A stretch of 64,000 bases of DNA, from assembly GCF_007858255.1 (NCBI RefSeq), contig NZ_VFEU01000010.1, positions 1 to 64,000 on the forward strand, given 5' to 3'. This DNA comes from Pseudomonas rhodesiae. GTDB lineage: Bacteria; Pseudomonadota; Gammaproteobacteria; Pseudomonadales; Pseudomonadaceae. Positions 24,762 through 34,767 of the stretch are shown here, one piece after another. A program made the position numbers and the translations under genes. The notes below the pieces were generated by a model. The model was not told the origin of the DNA. It worked only from the letters and a program-made list of their open reading frames with translations, and made no database searches. Every line of letters begins with the position of its first letter. Position 1 is the stretch's first letter.

Positions 24762-25036
24762 GCCCCCTGCTCGCCAACGCGATCCTGTTCAGCCTGTTCC
24801 TGTTTTCCCTGGCCATGGTGCTGACCCTGATACGCCTGTTCAAAGGCCCATCGGCCCAAGACCGGGTTCTGGCCCTGGACTATCTGTACATCCTGGCAAT
24901 GCTGATGATGCTGGTGCTGGGCATTCGTTATGCCAGTGACACCTACTTCGAAGCGGCGCTGCTGATCGCGCTGTTCGGCTTCGTGGGCTCGTTTGCCCTG
25001 GCCAAATTCCTGCTGCGTGGAGAGGTGATTGAATGA
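24758..25036 (+). CDS. mrpF: Mrp antiporter subunit F
   Basis: A 92-residue three-helix subunit with the conserved KGPSAQDRVLALDYLYI stretch, in which the Asp is important in characterised MrpF proteins. It overlaps mrpE and mrpG by four bases each. Confidence 0.93.
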   Translation: MSPLLANAILFSLFLFSLAMVLTLIRLFKGPSAQDRVLALDYLYILAMLMMLVLGIRYASDTYFEAALLIALFGFVGSFALAKFLLRGEVIE

Positions 25037-25371
25037 TGCCGATATGGATGGAAATCGTGGTGGGCGTGCTGCTGGTACTCAGCAGCCTGTTTGCACTGAT
25101 TGGCGCATTGGGGCTGCTGCGCATGAAGGACTTCTTCCAGCGCATGCACCCACCGGCCCTGGCCTCGACATTGGGCGCGTGGTGCGTGGCGTTGGCGTCG
25201 ATCATCTACTTTTCGGTGCTCAAATCCGGGCCGGTGCTGCATGGCTGGTTGATCCCGATTCTGCTGTCGATCACCGTGCCGGTGACCACAGTATTGCTAG
25301 CCCGCACGGCGCTGTTTCGCAAGCGCATGGCCGGGGATGATGTGCCGGCTGAGGTCAGCAGCCGGCGCTGA
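25033..25371 (+). CDS. mrpG: Mrp antiporter subunit G
   Basis: A 112-residue three-helix subunit with the family sequence GALGLLRMKDFFQRMHPPALASTLGAWCVALAS. It completes the A-C-D-E-F-G order of group 2 mrp operons. The hairpin GCGCTGA-GG-TCAGCGC at 25372-25387 starts right after the stop, but has no T run on this strand, so termination would be weak. Confidence 0.93.
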   Translation: MMPIWMEIVVGVLLVLSSLFALIGALGLLRMKDFFQRMHPPALASTLGAWCVALASIIYFSVLKSGPVLHGWLIPILLSITVPVTTVLLARTALFRKRMAGDDVPAEVSSRR

Positions 25372-25409
25372 GCGCTGAGGTCAGCGCGGTAAAAACATGG
25401 GCGAGCCTC

Positions 25410-28337
25410 TCATGGTGTGCAGGTTCCCAGGCGCCGCCAGGGCTTGGCGGAACCGCTCAACACATAGTTCAGGTCCGGCCGGTCGTTCTGAGTCCAATGG
25501 GCGACTTCGTAGTTGTAGCCGGCGTAGGACACCTTCTCCGCCGGCGTCGCATACACCTTGCCAGCCACCCATGCCGGCGCGCAGTCGCTGCCAGGCCGGG
25601 CGGTGACATTGACCGTATGACTGGCGGTCGCGCTGCGATTGCTGGCGTCGGTGACGGTCAGCACGAGTGTGCGCGGGCCTGCCGTCGTCGGTGCCGTGAA
25701 GATCGGGCCAATGCCGGCGTAAGTCGCGGGAGAGAACCCATTCGCGGTCCAGGTATAGCGCAGCTTATCGCCGCTGGACCCCACGGCCGACATCACCAGT
25801 ACTTCACCTACCGGCACCGTGGCAGCCCCAGTGATCTTCGCCACGGGCGCCGCGCCACCGGGCTTTGGCTGGATCACAATGTCCTTGGCGAGCGAGGTAG
25901 GGTTGGCGGACCCCGTCCGATAGACCAGCACACCGACCCTGCCGCCGGTATTCTGCGTGACCGTCGGCACCGTTGGCGTGATCTGTGCCGCGTTGCCATG
26001 GTCGAAGCCAAACCCCTGAGGTAATGCCCAGCTGTAACCGCGAACATCTTGCGGATGGTTGACGATGGCGCGGAAGGTGACGACCTCACCCGATGTGACA
26101 GTCTGCGGCCCCTCGATCCTCTCCGGCTCGGGCGGCGCCTCCCCTGCCTGGACCCTAAGCGTGCGCGTAACCACGCTGCTGCGGTGCTCACTGTTGGTGA
26201 CCGTGAGGGTCACCGGGTAATCGCCGGGGCTTGCCGGCGCTTTGAATTGCGGCGCAATGACGGTAGAACTGACCGGCGCAAACCCAGGGGCTGTCCAGCG
26301 GTATTGCATCCTGGTGGGTGAATACGGGATCTCGGAGCCGGACCCATCCAGGCTGAACAACTGCGCGACACCGATCGACGACGGCCCCTGGATCTTCGCG
26401 TGGGGCTCGATATCGACCGGCTCGCGTTGCCTGGCTACCACGGTTGTAGTCAGGGTCACGGCATCGGCCTTGATGCTGCGCTTGTCGGGATAAGGATTGT
26501 TCTCGGTTCCCGGCAGTGCCACGGACGGCGTGACCACCACGCTGAACGTACCCGACGTGCTCACCGCCACGGGTGGCGAGAGCACACGCAGGGTCGGGGT
26601 CCCATTGCCGATGGGTTGGCCCCAGCCGGATGGCAGCGTCCAGGCGTAGTGAAATGATGGGTCGTTGCCGCCCTGGTGCTGGGTAGCGGCCGTCAATTCC
26701 AGCCATGTGCCTCCGATCACGGAGGATGGCCCGATGATTTCCCCTGTGATGCGGATCTTCGGGAACACCGTCAGCGTTTCGGTACGGCTGTTGGAGGCCT
26801 TGGTGTCGGTGATCTCCACTTGCACAGGGTATTGCGCGAACTGCGGCGTTTCGGGCGGGACGATCATCGCGTAGCGCCCATTGACCTGAGGCTTGAGTTC
26901 GGCGGGCAACGTCCAGCGATAAGAGAACGCCGCAGCCCCAGGATTGGGCACACTCGTCGAACCGGCCTCAAGGATCAGGGGCACACCGCTGTCGCGTACA
27001 GTCGCCCCCAGATAGTCTCGCTGCTCCCCGGTCTTGATCTTCATAACGACGGATGGCGAGAACACCAACGGCAGCGCGCTCCCCAGATAAGCCTGCAGTA
27101 CGCTACGGATGTGCCGTTCGTTGACCGCGCCCCACCCTGCCTGATAACCCTTGGTGCCATAGCGGCCGCCACCCATGATGCCCTGGGGTACGGGGTTGTA
27201 GAGACAATCCTTGTAGATGGTGTACAGGCCGATGGCGCCGGCTTCGGCAACATTCTCGTCGGTCGGAACCGGGGTATCCGGCTTGATCAAGTCGGCCCAC
27301 GGGACTTTTGTTCGGTCGGTCTGCCGAGTCACGTTCGGCCAGAGGGAATCCTTGGGGGAACAGTCTTGAGGAGGGTCGTAGGAAGGGTATTCGTCCGTCA
27401 GGCCGAACAGCGCGTGCCCGATCTCATGGGGAATCGCGGACAGGGCGACGGGCTGACCAGGTGTGGTCTTGAAGATATAAATCTTATTGGTGCTGGCGAT
27501 CCCGCCGACGCCATGCTGATGATAGGTGAACTTCGACAGTTTGATGGACACATCATAAATGCCGTGCCCCAACTGATTACTGTGCTTCATCATACTTTCA
27601 ATCGCGGCAGTATCCGGTTGGCCCGACACTGGCGAAACATGATCCACACGTAAAAACCCGACCTGTTCCTTGATCCCGGCGAATACCGCGTCGCCCGTGA
27701 TGATCTCGATCGCGGCGTTCACCTCTTCACGGTACGCGTCCATATCTTCACGGGCGTATCCGTCGCCGACAAAGGCGAAGACCAAGGGCTTTCTTCCAGT
27801 ACTGCCGTCCGGGTTGAGTACCACCACCTTGTCACTGTCGATATCGCCGAGCACGCCACGCAAGGACGCGCGTTTGGTCAGGCGCTCAATTGCCTGGCGA
27901 TCCATGTCGACGACCGGTCTAGCCGCTTGCTGGCCACGTGGGGGGCTAGCGTTATCGACGTCGATGCGGTAAATCCTGACCCTCGCCACTTGGCTGTCGA
28001 AGGGCAGCAATACCTCTTCCATGCCTTCGGCCACGAACGTTTCCTTCACCCGCTTGATCTGCCCCGTGACCTCATCAAACACTTCCCCACGACGATAACG
28101 GCTGTCATCGATCATGCGGCTGTACAGGGTCTTGTTACTGGCATCCACGACAACGATATTCCAACCGCGCTCAACGGCTGCCGTGGCCGGCGTAACGGGG
28201 GGGACGCGATAATCCCCGAGGGAGGCCTCGACCGCCTCTATGGTTTCGTGCCGACTCTGCAGCTGCAGCCACAGATTCTGTGCATAACACGCTGGCATCC
28301 ACAGCAGCAGCGCCAATACAGCCCATATCCTATTCAT
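25410..28337 (-). CDS. Secreted M64-like zinc metalloprotease with Ig/PKD-type repeats and a chitin-binding module
   Basis: A 975-residue exported protein. The ATG at 28337, with AAGGA seven bases upstream, gives a clean signal peptide ending near ACYAQ. The catalytic region (about 170-440) holds the IgA-peptidase M64 zinc site HEIGH (304-308), the DEYPSYDPP that follows, and a preceding FAFVGDGYAREDMDAYREEV strand. Then come four or so beta-sandwich repeats of PKD type (about 540-910, e.g. PVAKITGAATVPVGEV). The last ~55 residues are a carbohydrate-binding module of the chitinase type (APAWVAGKVYATPAEKVSYA). Probably an extracellular protease acting on glycoproteins or insoluble material. 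It is monocistronic, flanked by convergent and divergent gaps. Confidence 0.85.
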   Translation of the reverse strand: MNRIWAVLALLLWMPACYAQNLWLQLQSRHETIEAVEASLGDYRVPPVTPATAAVERGWNIVVVDASNKTLYSRMIDDSRYRRGEVFDEVTGQIKRVKETFVAEGMEEVLLPFDSQVARVRIYRIDVDNASPPRGQQAARPVVDMDRQAIERLTKRASLRGVLGDIDSDKVVVLNPDGSTGRKPLVFAFVGDGYAREDMDAYREEVNAAIEIITGDAVFAGIKEQVGFLRVDHVSPVSGQPDTAAIESMMKHSNQLGHGIYDVSIKLSKFTYHQHGVGGIASTNKIYIFKTTPGQPVALSAIPHEIGHALFGLTDEYPSYDPPQDCSPKDSLWPNVTRQTDRTKVPWADLIKPDTPVPTDENVAEAGAIGLYTIYKDCLYNPVPQGIMGGGRYGTKGYQAGWGAVNERHIRSVLQAYLGSALPLVFSPSVVMKIKTGEQRDYLGATVRDSGVPLILEAGSTSVPNPGAAAFSYRWTLPAELKPQVNGRYAMIVPPETPQFAQYPVQVEITDTKASNSRTETLTVFPKIRITGEIIGPSSVIGGTWLELTAATQHQGGNDPSFHYAWTLPSGWGQPIGNGTPTLRVLSPPVAVSTSGTFSVVVTPSVALPGTENNPYPDKRSIKADAVTLTTTVVARQREPVDIEPHAKIQGPSSIGVAQLFSLDGSGSEIPYSPTRMQYRWTAPGFAPVSSTVIAPQFKAPASPGDYPVTLTVTNSEHRSSVVTRTLRVQAGEAPPEPERIEGPQTVTSGEVVTFRAIVNHPQDVRGYSWALPQGFGFDHGNAAQITPTVPTVTQNTGGRVGVLVYRTGSANPTSLAKDIVIQPKPGGAAPVAKITGAATVPVGEVLVMSAVGSSGDKLRYTWTANGFSPATYAGIGPIFTAPTTAGPRTLVLTVTDASNRSATASHTVNVTARPGSDCAPAWVAGKVYATPAEKVSYAGYNYEVAHWTQNDRPDLNYVLSGSAKPWRRLGTCTP

Positions 28338-28502
28338 TTCAATATCCTTCATGCCTTGAAGAAATTAAAACGCTTTAAGAGATAAAACTGTTTCGTCGCA
28401 AACCGCGTAGACGTTCTCCGTGTTTAAGTCAGGTTCATGGGATTGGATTTGTCAAGGAACACATGGGCTGCGGCGTGCGAGCCGCTCAGTAAAACAGTGT
28501 GC

Positions 28503-28536
28503 AAAAAAAGCCCCGAACCAGTCGGGGCGTTTTTTA
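28503..28536. terminator. Bidirectional rho-independent terminator downstream of cysS
   Basis: GCCCCGA and TCGGGGC (inside 28510-28528) form a stem flanked by an A run on the left and a T run on the right. It therefore has a U tract in either direction. It ends the minus-strand cysS transcript 16 bases after its stop codon. The rest of the 28338-28551 gap contains the M64 leader and no further recognisable gene. Confidence 0.85.
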
Positions 28537-28551
28537 TTCAGCAATCAACGG

Positions 28552-29940
28552 TCAAGCTTGATCAGCCAACCGCCAGGTCGTGCCGCCTTTGCCATCTTCC
28601 AACACCACACCCATCGCGGTCAGTTGGTCGCGGATACGGTCGGATTCCGCCCAGTCTTTACTGGCACGAGCCGCCAAGCGCGCCTGGATCAACGCATCCA
28701 CTTCAGCCGCATCCACACGCCCTTCGGCGCCGGCCTGCAGGAAGTCGTCGGCTTCCATCTGCAGCACGCCCAACACGCTCGCCAGTTCTTTCAAGCGTGC
28801 CGCCAGGCCTGCCGCCGCGTCGAGGTCGCTCTCGCGCAGGCGGTTGATCTCGCGCACCATTTCGAACAGCACCGCGCAGGCTTCCGGCGTGCCGAAGTCG
28901 TCGTTCATGACTTCGGTAAAGCGTGCCACGAAGGCTTCGCCGCCGGCAGGTGCAACGGCGGGCAAGCCTTTCAACGCGTGGTAGAACCGCTCCAGGGCGC
29001 CCTTGGCGTCCTTGAGGTTGTCTTCCGAGTAGTTGATGGCGCTGCGGTAGTGGCTGGACACCAGCAGGTAACGCACCACTTCCGGGTGGTACTTTTCCAG
29101 CACGTCGCGGATGGTGAAGAAGTTGTTCAAGGACTTGGACATCTTCTCGCCATTGATGCGGATCATGCCGCAGTGCATCCAGGCGTTGGCGTAGGTCTTG
29201 CCGGTGGCGGCTTCGCTCTGGGCGATTTCGTTTTCGTGGTGCGGGAACTCCAGGTCGCTGCCGCCGCCATGAATGTCGAAGGTCTCGCCCAGGCAGCAGG
29301 TCGACATCACCGAGCATTCGATGTGCCAGCCCGGGCGGCCTGCGCCCCACGGAGACTCCCAGCTCGGCTCGCCGGGCTTGGTGGCTTTCCACAGCACGAA
29401 GTCCAGCGGGTCTTGCTTGGCTTCGTCGACTTCGATGCGCGCGCCGATGCGCAGGTCTTCGATTTTCTTGCGCGACAGCTTGCCGTAGCCCATGAACTTG
29501 GCCACGCGGTAGTACACGTCGCCATTGCCCGGCGCGTAGGCGTAACCCTTGTCGATAAGGGTCTGGATCATCGCGTGCATGCCGGCAATGTGGTCGGTGG
29601 CGCGCGGTTCCATGTCCGGTTTGAGGATGTTGAGGCGCGCCTCGTCCTCGTGCATCGCGGCGATCATGCGCTCGGTCAACGCGTCGAACGACTCGCCGTT
29701 TTCGTTGGCGCGATTGATGATCTTGTCGTCGATGTCGGTGATGTTACGCACGTAGGTCAGGTCATAGCCGCTGAAACGCAGCCAGCGGGTGACCAGGTCG
29801 AAGGCCACCATGCTGCGGCCGTGGCCGATGTGGCAGTAGTCGTACACGGTCATGCCGCACACGTACATGCGCACCTTGTTGCCATCGAGCGGCTTGAAGA
29901 CTTCTTTGGTCTTGCTGAGTGTGTTGTAGATCGTTAGCAC
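28552..29940 (-). CDS. cysS: Cysteinyl-tRNA synthetase
   Basis: A 462-residue class I aminoacyl-tRNA synthetase that charges tRNA-Cys. HIGH is at 37-40. Zinc and cysteine recognition residues include Cys28, a Cys within [14 protein letters not shown], and the HHENE motif. KMSKS lies in [17 protein letters not shown] near 270. The C-terminal anticodon-binding helical domain is complete. It is 18 bases downstream of glnS and on the same strand, so the two are probably co-transcribed, an order common in Pseudomonas. Confidence 0.97.
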   Translation of the reverse strand: MLTIYNTLSKTKEVFKPLDGNKVRMYVCGMTVYDYCHIGHGRSMVAFDLVTRWLRFSGYDLTYVRNITDIDDKIINRANENGESFDALTERMIAAMHEDEARLNILKPDMEPRATDHIAGMHAMIQTLIDKGYAYAPGNGDVYYRVAKFMGYGKLSRKKIEDLRIGARIEVDEAKQDPLDFVLWKATKPGEPSWESPWGAGRPGWHIECSVMSTCCLGETFDIHGGGSDLEFPHHENEIAQSEAATGKTYANAWMHCGMIRINGEKMSKSLNNFFTIRDVLEKYHPEVVRYLLVSSHYRSAINYSEDNLKDAKGALERFYHALKGLPAVAPAGGEAFVARFTEVMNDDFGTPEACAVLFEMVREINRLRESDLDAAAGLAARLKELASVLGVLQMEADDFLQAGAEGRVDAAEVDALIQARLAARASKDWAESDRIRDQLTAMGVVLEDGKGGTTWRLADQA

Positions 29941-29958
29941 AACGGCTTCCTTAGAGAA

Positions 29959-31659
29959 TCACTGGCCCCACGAATCACGCAGGGTCACGGTACGGTTGAA
30001 TACCGGAGCACCAGGTTTCGAGTCCTTGATATCCGCGCAGAAGTAGCCTTCGCGCTCGAACTGGAAACGGTCTTCCGGCTGTGCGTCACCAAGCGATGGC
30101 TCGGCACGACAACCAGTGAGTACTTGCAGGGAGTCGGGGTTGATGTTGTCGAGGAAACTGGCGCTGTCTTCGGCCTTCTCCGGATTCGGCGAGCGGAACA
30201 GACGATCGTACAGACGCACTTCGCACTCGATGCTGGCGGCGGCCGGCACCCAGTGGATCACGCCCTTGACCTTGCGGCCTTCGGGGTTCTTGCCCAGGGT
30301 GTCCGGGTCGTACGAGCAACGCAGTTCGACGATGTTGCCGTCGGCGTCCTTGATCGCTTCGTCGGCACGGATCACGTAGCTGCCGCGCAGGCGCACTTCG
30401 CCGTTCGGCTCCAGGCGCTTGTAGCCTTTTGGCGGCTCTTCCATGAAGTCGTCACGGTCGATGTAGATTTCCCGGGCGAACGGCAGCTTGCGCACGCCGA
30501 GGGCTTCGTTCTGCGGATGACGCGGCAGTTCGAGGTGGTCGACCTTATCTTCCGGGTAGTTGGTGATCACCACTTTCAACGGACGCAGTACGCACATGGC
30601 GCGCGGCGCGTTGGCGTCGAGGTCCTGGCGGATGCTGAATTCGAGCATGCCGTAGTCCACCACGCCGTCGGAGCGGTTAGTACCAACCATTTCGCAGAAG
30701 TTACGGATCGAAGCCGGCGTGTAGCCACGACGGCGGAAGCCCGACAGCGTGGACATACGCGGATCGTCCCAGCCGTTGACGTGCTGTTCGTCCACCAACT
30801 GCTTGAGCTTGCGCTTGCTGGTGATGGTGTAGTTCAGGTTCAGGCGGCTGAACTCGTACTGGCGCGGATGGGCCGGCACCGGCAGGTTGTCCAGGAACCA
30901 CTCATACAGCGGACGATGGCTCTCGAACTCAAGGGTGCAGATCGAATGAGTGATGCCTTCGATGGCGTCCGACTGGCCGTGGGTGAAGTCGTAGTTGGGG
31001 TAGATGCACCACTTGTCGCCGGTCTGGTGGTGATGGGCGTGGCGGATGCGGTACATGATCGGGTCGCGCAGGTTCATGTTCGGCGAGGCCATGTCGATCT
31101 TGGCGCGCAGTACGCGGGCGCCGTCCGGGAACTCACCGGCGCGCATGCGGGCGAACCAGTCCAGGTTCTCTTGCACCGAACGGTCGCGGAACGGGCTGTT
31201 CTTGCCCGGTTCGGTCAGCGTGCCACGGTATTCCTTGGCTTGCTCCGGGCTCAGATCGTCGACGTAGGCCTTGCCGGCCTTGATCAACTCCACGGCCCAG
31301 TCGTGCAACTGGTCGAAGTACTGCGAGGCATAGCGCACTTCACCGGACCATTCGAAACCCAGCCACTTCACGTCGCTTTCGATGGCGTCGATGTATTCCT
31401 GGTCTTCCTTGGCCGGGTTGGTGTCGTCGAAACGCAGGTGCGTGACGCCGCCGAATTCCTGGGCCAGGCCGAAGTTCACACAGATCGACTTGGCGTGACC
31501 GATGTGCAGGTAGCCGTTGGGCTCAGGCGGGAAACGGGTGACGATCTGCGTGTGCTTGCCCGAATCCAGGTCCGCCTGGATGATCGGGCGCAGGAAATTG
31601 ACCGGGACGGCAGGTCCGGCCTTGGAATTCGAGGTAGGGTCGACAGTGGGCTTGCTCAT
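29959..31659 (-). CDS. glnS: Glutaminyl-tRNA synthetase
   Basis: A 566-residue class I synthetase charging tRNA-Gln. It shows [18 protein letters not shown] (HIGH at 52-55), the [19 protein letters not shown] segment, the KMSKS equivalent [10 protein letters not shown], and the two C-terminal beta-barrels ending in [13 protein letters not shown]. The ATG at 31659 gives the normal N-terminus; a 37-codon upstream extension is out of family. A TATGAT element on the minus strand at 31717-31722 is a plausible -10. Confidence 0.96.
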   Translation of the reverse strand: MSKPTVDPTSNSKAGPAVPVNFLRPIIQADLDSGKHTQIVTRFPPEPNGYLHIGHAKSICVNFGLAQEFGGVTHLRFDDTNPAKEDQEYIDAIESDVKWLGFEWSGEVRYASQYFDQLHDWAVELIKAGKAYVDDLSPEQAKEYRGTLTEPGKNSPFRDRSVQENLDWFARMRAGEFPDGARVLRAKIDMASPNMNLRDPIMYRIRHAHHHQTGDKWCIYPNYDFTHGQSDAIEGITHSICTLEFESHRPLYEWFLDNLPVPAHPRQYEFSRLNLNYTITSKRKLKQLVDEQHVNGWDDPRMSTLSGFRRRGYTPASIRNFCEMVGTNRSDGVVDYGMLEFSIRQDLDANAPRAMCVLRPLKVVITNYPEDKVDHLELPRHPQNEALGVRKLPFAREIYIDRDDFMEEPPKGYKRLEPNGEVRLRGSYVIRADEAIKDADGNIVELRCSYDPDTLGKNPEGRKVKGVIHWVPAAASIECEVRLYDRLFRSPNPEKAEDSASFLDNINPDSLQVLTGCRAEPSLGDAQPEDRFQFEREGYFCADIKDSKPGAPVFNRTVTLRDSWGQ

Positions 31660-31908
31660 AGGATCCTTGAACAGACAGGTTCGTGGCCGTTTGCGGCCAG
31701 ATAAAACAAAGGGCTTATCATAGCCGAAGCGGTCAAGCCGCTGACAGAGCGTGGCCCAAAACTGCTGCATTTAATGCACGGGCGGTAAAAAACCACCTCG
31801 AAATTCCCGCCGGGCACGCTAAACTGCGCGCCTTGGCCGCCGTTTAGCCAGACAGGTCAGGCGCTCTGCGCGCCCAAACCCACGAATTCCCTGAAAAGAG
31901 TAGTGCAC

Positions 31909-32412
31909 ATGACTCAAGTCAAATTGACCACCAACCACGGTGACATCGTCATCGAGCTGAACGCCGAGAAAGCGCCGATCACCGTCGCCAACTTCATCGA
32001 ATACGTTAAAGCCGGCCACTACGAAAACACCGTTTTCCACCGTGTCATCGGCAACTTCATGATCCAGGGCGGCGGTTTCGAGCCAGGCATGAAAGAAAAG
32101 AAAGACAAGCGCCCAAGCATCCAGAACGAAGCGGACAACGGCCTCTCCAACGACAAGTACACCGTCGCCATGGCCCGTACCATGGAGCCGCACTCGGCCT
32201 CCGCGCAGTTCTTCATCAACGTGGCCGACAACACTTTCCTCAACCACAGCGGCAAGCACGTACAGGGCTGGGGTTATGCGGTGTTCGGTAAAGTCACCGA
32301 AGGCACCGATGTGGTCGACAAGATCAAAGGCGTGTCCACCACCTCTAAGGCTGGCCACCAGGACGTCCCTGCTGAAGACGTGATCATCGAGAAAGCCGAG
32401 ATCGTTGGGTGA
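31909..32412 (+). CDS. ppiB: Peptidyl-prolyl cis-trans isomerase B (cyclophilin)
   Basis: A 167-residue cytoplasmic cyclophilin. It shows the family core [21 protein letters not shown] (catalytic Arg, then Phe/Met/Gln pocket residues), [13 protein letters not shown] and [11 protein letters not shown]. No signal peptide, so the cytoplasmic type. I chose the ATG at 31909 with AAGAG upstream over the GTG six bases earlier. It overlaps lpxH by four bases. A TGCATT-T-AATGCA palindrome at 31766-31778 lies in the gap shared with glnS. Confidence 0.95.
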   Translation: MTQVKLTTNHGDIVIELNAEKAPITVANFIEYVKAGHYENTVFHRVIGNFMIQGGGFEPGMKEKKDKRPSIQNEADNGLSNDKYTVAMARTMEPHSASAQFFINVADNTFLNHSGKHVQGWGYAVFGKVTEGTDVVDKIKGVSTTSKAGHQDVPAEDVIIEKAEIVG

Positions 32413-33158
32413 TATTGCTGATTTCAGATTTGCATCTGGAAGAGGAGCGCCCGGACATCACCCGGGCGTTTCTGGATCTGCTCCACGGCCGCGCCCGTGG
32501 TGCCCAGGCGTTGTACATTCTGGGGGACTTCTTCGAAGCCTGGATTGGCGACGATGGGATGACCGAATTCCAACGCTCGATTTGCGCGCACCTGCGTGAA
32601 CTGAGCGACAGCGGCACCGCGATTTTCATCATGCACGGCAACCGCGATTTCTTGCTCGGCAAGGCGTTCTGCAAAGCCGCCGGCGCCACCCTGCTTAAAG
32701 ACCCGAGCGTGGTGCAACTGCACGGTGAGCCCGTGCTGCTGATGCACGGCGACAGCCTGTGCACCCGCGACCTTGGCTATATGAAGCTGCGGCGCATCCT
32801 GCGCAACCCCATTGTGCTGTTTATCCTGCGCCATCTGCCCTTGGGCAGCCGCCACAAGCTGGCGCGCAAGCTGCGCAGCGAGAGCCGGGCGCAAACGCGC
32901 ATGAAGGCCAATGACATTGTGGATGTTACCCCCGAGGAAGTGCCGCGGGTCATGCAGCACTTCGGCGTGCGCACACTCGTGCACGGCCATACCCACCGCC
33001 CGGCGATCCACAAGCTGCAGATCGGTGACCAGGCTGCCCGGCGCATTGTGCTCGGGGATTGGGACAAGCAGGGTTGGGCGTTGCAGGTGGATGAGCAAGG
33101 CTTTCAGTTGGCGGCGTTTGACTTCGTCAACCCGCAACTCGCATTGCCTGGCGCCTGA
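32409..33158 (+). CDS. lpxH: UDP-2,3-diacylglucosamine pyrophosphatase
   Basis: A 249-residue calcineurin-like phosphoesterase that makes lipid X in lipid A synthesis. All metal-binding motifs are present: SDLHL (Asp7, His9), [24 protein letters not shown] and the C-terminal VHGHTHRP. Translation starts at a GTG overlapping the ppiB stop (GTGA). The ppiB-lpxH pair is a conserved arrangement in Pseudomonas. Confidence 0.95.
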   Translation: MILLISDLHLEEERPDITRAFLDLLHGRARGAQALYILGDFFEAWIGDDGMTEFQRSICAHLRELSDSGTAIFIMHGNRDFLLGKAFCKAAGATLLKDPSVVQLHGEPVLLMHGDSLCTRDLGYMKLRRILRNPIVLFILRHLPLGSRHKLARKLRSESRAQTRMKANDIVDVTPEEVPRVMQHFGVRTLVHGHTHRPAIHKLQIGDQAARRIVLGDWDKQGWALQVDEQGFQLAAFDFVNPQLALPGA

Positions 33159-33187
33159 TCCTCAAACCCACTGATAGAGATCAAAAT

Positions 33188-33210
33188 GTGGGGGGCAAGC
33201 CCCCTCCCAC
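33188..33210 (-). repeat. Single REP element
   Basis: The minus strand reads GTGGGAGGGGGCTTGCCCCC, the same REP as the doublets elsewhere, but without an inverted partner. It lies between the convergent ends of lpxH and emrB. Confidence 0.85.
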
Positions 33211-33237
33211 AATTGATTGCATTTGAGTCTTTGCCAA

Positions 33238-34767
33238 TCAGTGGCCGGACGCTTCCGGCCCTGCCTTGGCACCAAACGGCGGCTTGGCCAGCCACACCAG
33301 CAACATCAACGCCATGAACATCCAGCCCAGCAACGTGAAATAGTCCACGGTGGACATCATGTACGCCTGGCTGGTGAGGATGTGATCCAACTGCGTATAA
33401 GCTTTCTGCCCCGCTCCGCCCAGCGCCTGCAGAGCATCGCGGGTGGCCGAGTCATAGGGCGTCATGCTTTCGCTCATGTACGCATGGTGCTGGTCGGCGC
33501 GGCGGATCCAGATCCAAGTGGTCAGCGACGCCGCAAAGCTACCGCCCAGGGTACGCAGGAACGTGGCGAGCCCGGCACCGTCGGCGATCTGCTGCGGAGG
33601 CAGGTCGGACATCAGGATGCTCAGGGTCGGCATAAAGAACAATGCCACGCCGATCCCCATAAACAGTTGCACCAGGGCGATATGGGTAAAGTCCACTTCA
33701 TTGGTGAAGCCCGCGCGCATAAAGCAGCTCAGGCCAATCGCCAGGAACGCCAGGCCCGCAAGCAGACGCAAGTCGAACTTGTGCGCGTACTTGCCCACGA
33801 ACGGCGACATCAGCACCGGCAGAATACCGATCGGCGCCACCGCCAGCCCGGCCCAGGTGGCGGTGTAGCCCATCTGGGTCTGCAACCACTGCGGCAGGAT
33901 CAGGTTGATGCCGAAGAAACCGGCATAGCCGAGGATCAACACGATGGTGCCGATGCGGAAGTTACGGTAAGCGAACAGCCGCAGGTTGACCACCGGATGC
34001 TCGTCGGTCATTTCCCAGATCACAAACACCGCCAGGGCAATCGCCGAGATCGCCGCGCCGATAATGATGAAATTGGATTCGAACCAATCCAGGTCATTGC
34101 CCTTGTCGAGGATGATCTGCAACGCACCGACCCCGACGATCAAGCTGAGCAACCCGACGTAATCCATGGGTTGGTAACTGGTGTGCACCGGACGTTTCTT
34201 CAACTGCGAGCGCACCACCATCACCGCAAAGATGCCGATGGGCACGTTGATAAAGAAGATCCACGGCCAGCTGTAACTGTCAGTGATCCAACCGCCGAGG
34301 ATCGGCCCGGCAATCGGCGCCACCACCGTGACCATCGCCAGCAGCGCCAGGGCCATGCCGCGCTTGGCCGGCGGGTACACCGCGATCAGCAGCGTCTGGG
34401 TCATCGGGTACAACGGCCCGGCCACCAAGCCTTGCAGTACCCGAAACCCGATCAATTCGGGCATCGAGGTGGAAATCCCGCAGAGGAACGACGCCAATAC
34501 AAACAACATGGTCGCCCACAGGAACAGCTTCACCTCGCCAAAGCGCCGGCTCAACCAGCCGGTGAGCGGCAAGGCAATTGCGTTGCTCACCGCAAACGAG
34601 GTGATCACCCAGGTGCCCTGCTCCGAACTCACGCCCAGGTTGCCGGAGATAGTCGGCAACGCCACGTTGGCGATGGTGGTATCGAGCACCTGCATAAAGG
34701 TCGCCAGCGACAGGCCAATAGTGGACATCAACAGGCTGGGCGGCGTGAACGAGGCTTCCTTGCTCAT
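33238..34767 (-). CDS. emrB: EmrB-type DHA2 multidrug efflux transporter
   Basis: A 509-residue major facilitator with 14 helices. It has the DHA2 signatures LDTTIANVALPTISGNLGVS (motif D1), WVITSFAVSNAIALPLTGWLSRRFGEVK (motif A), GFRVLQGLVAGPLYPMTQTLL (motif B) and the antiporter motif C GPILGGWITDSYSWPWIFFIN. It works with the adaptor and the outer-membrane lipoprotein encoded upstream as a proton-driven tripartite pump. It shares its start base region with the emrA stop, confirming one operon. Confidence 0.93.
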   Translation of the reverse strand: MSKEASFTPPSLLMSTIGLSLATFMQVLDTTIANVALPTISGNLGVSSEQGTWVITSFAVSNAIALPLTGWLSRRFGEVKLFLWATMLFVLASFLCGISTSMPELIGFRVLQGLVAGPLYPMTQTLLIAVYPPAKRGMALALLAMVTVVAPIAGPILGGWITDSYSWPWIFFINVPIGIFAVMVVRSQLKKRPVHTSYQPMDYVGLLSLIVGVGALQIILDKGNDLDWFESNFIIIGAAISAIALAVFVIWEMTDEHPVVNLRLFAYRNFRIGTIVLILGYAGFFGINLILPQWLQTQMGYTATWAGLAVAPIGILPVLMSPFVGKYAHKFDLRLLAGLAFLAIGLSCFMRAGFTNEVDFTHIALVQLFMGIGVALFFMPTLSILMSDLPPQQIADGAGLATFLRTLGGSFAASLTTWIWIRRADQHHAYMSESMTPYDSATRDALQALGGAGQKAYTQLDHILTSQAYMMSTVDYFTLLGWMFMALMLLVWLAKPPFGAKAGPEASGH

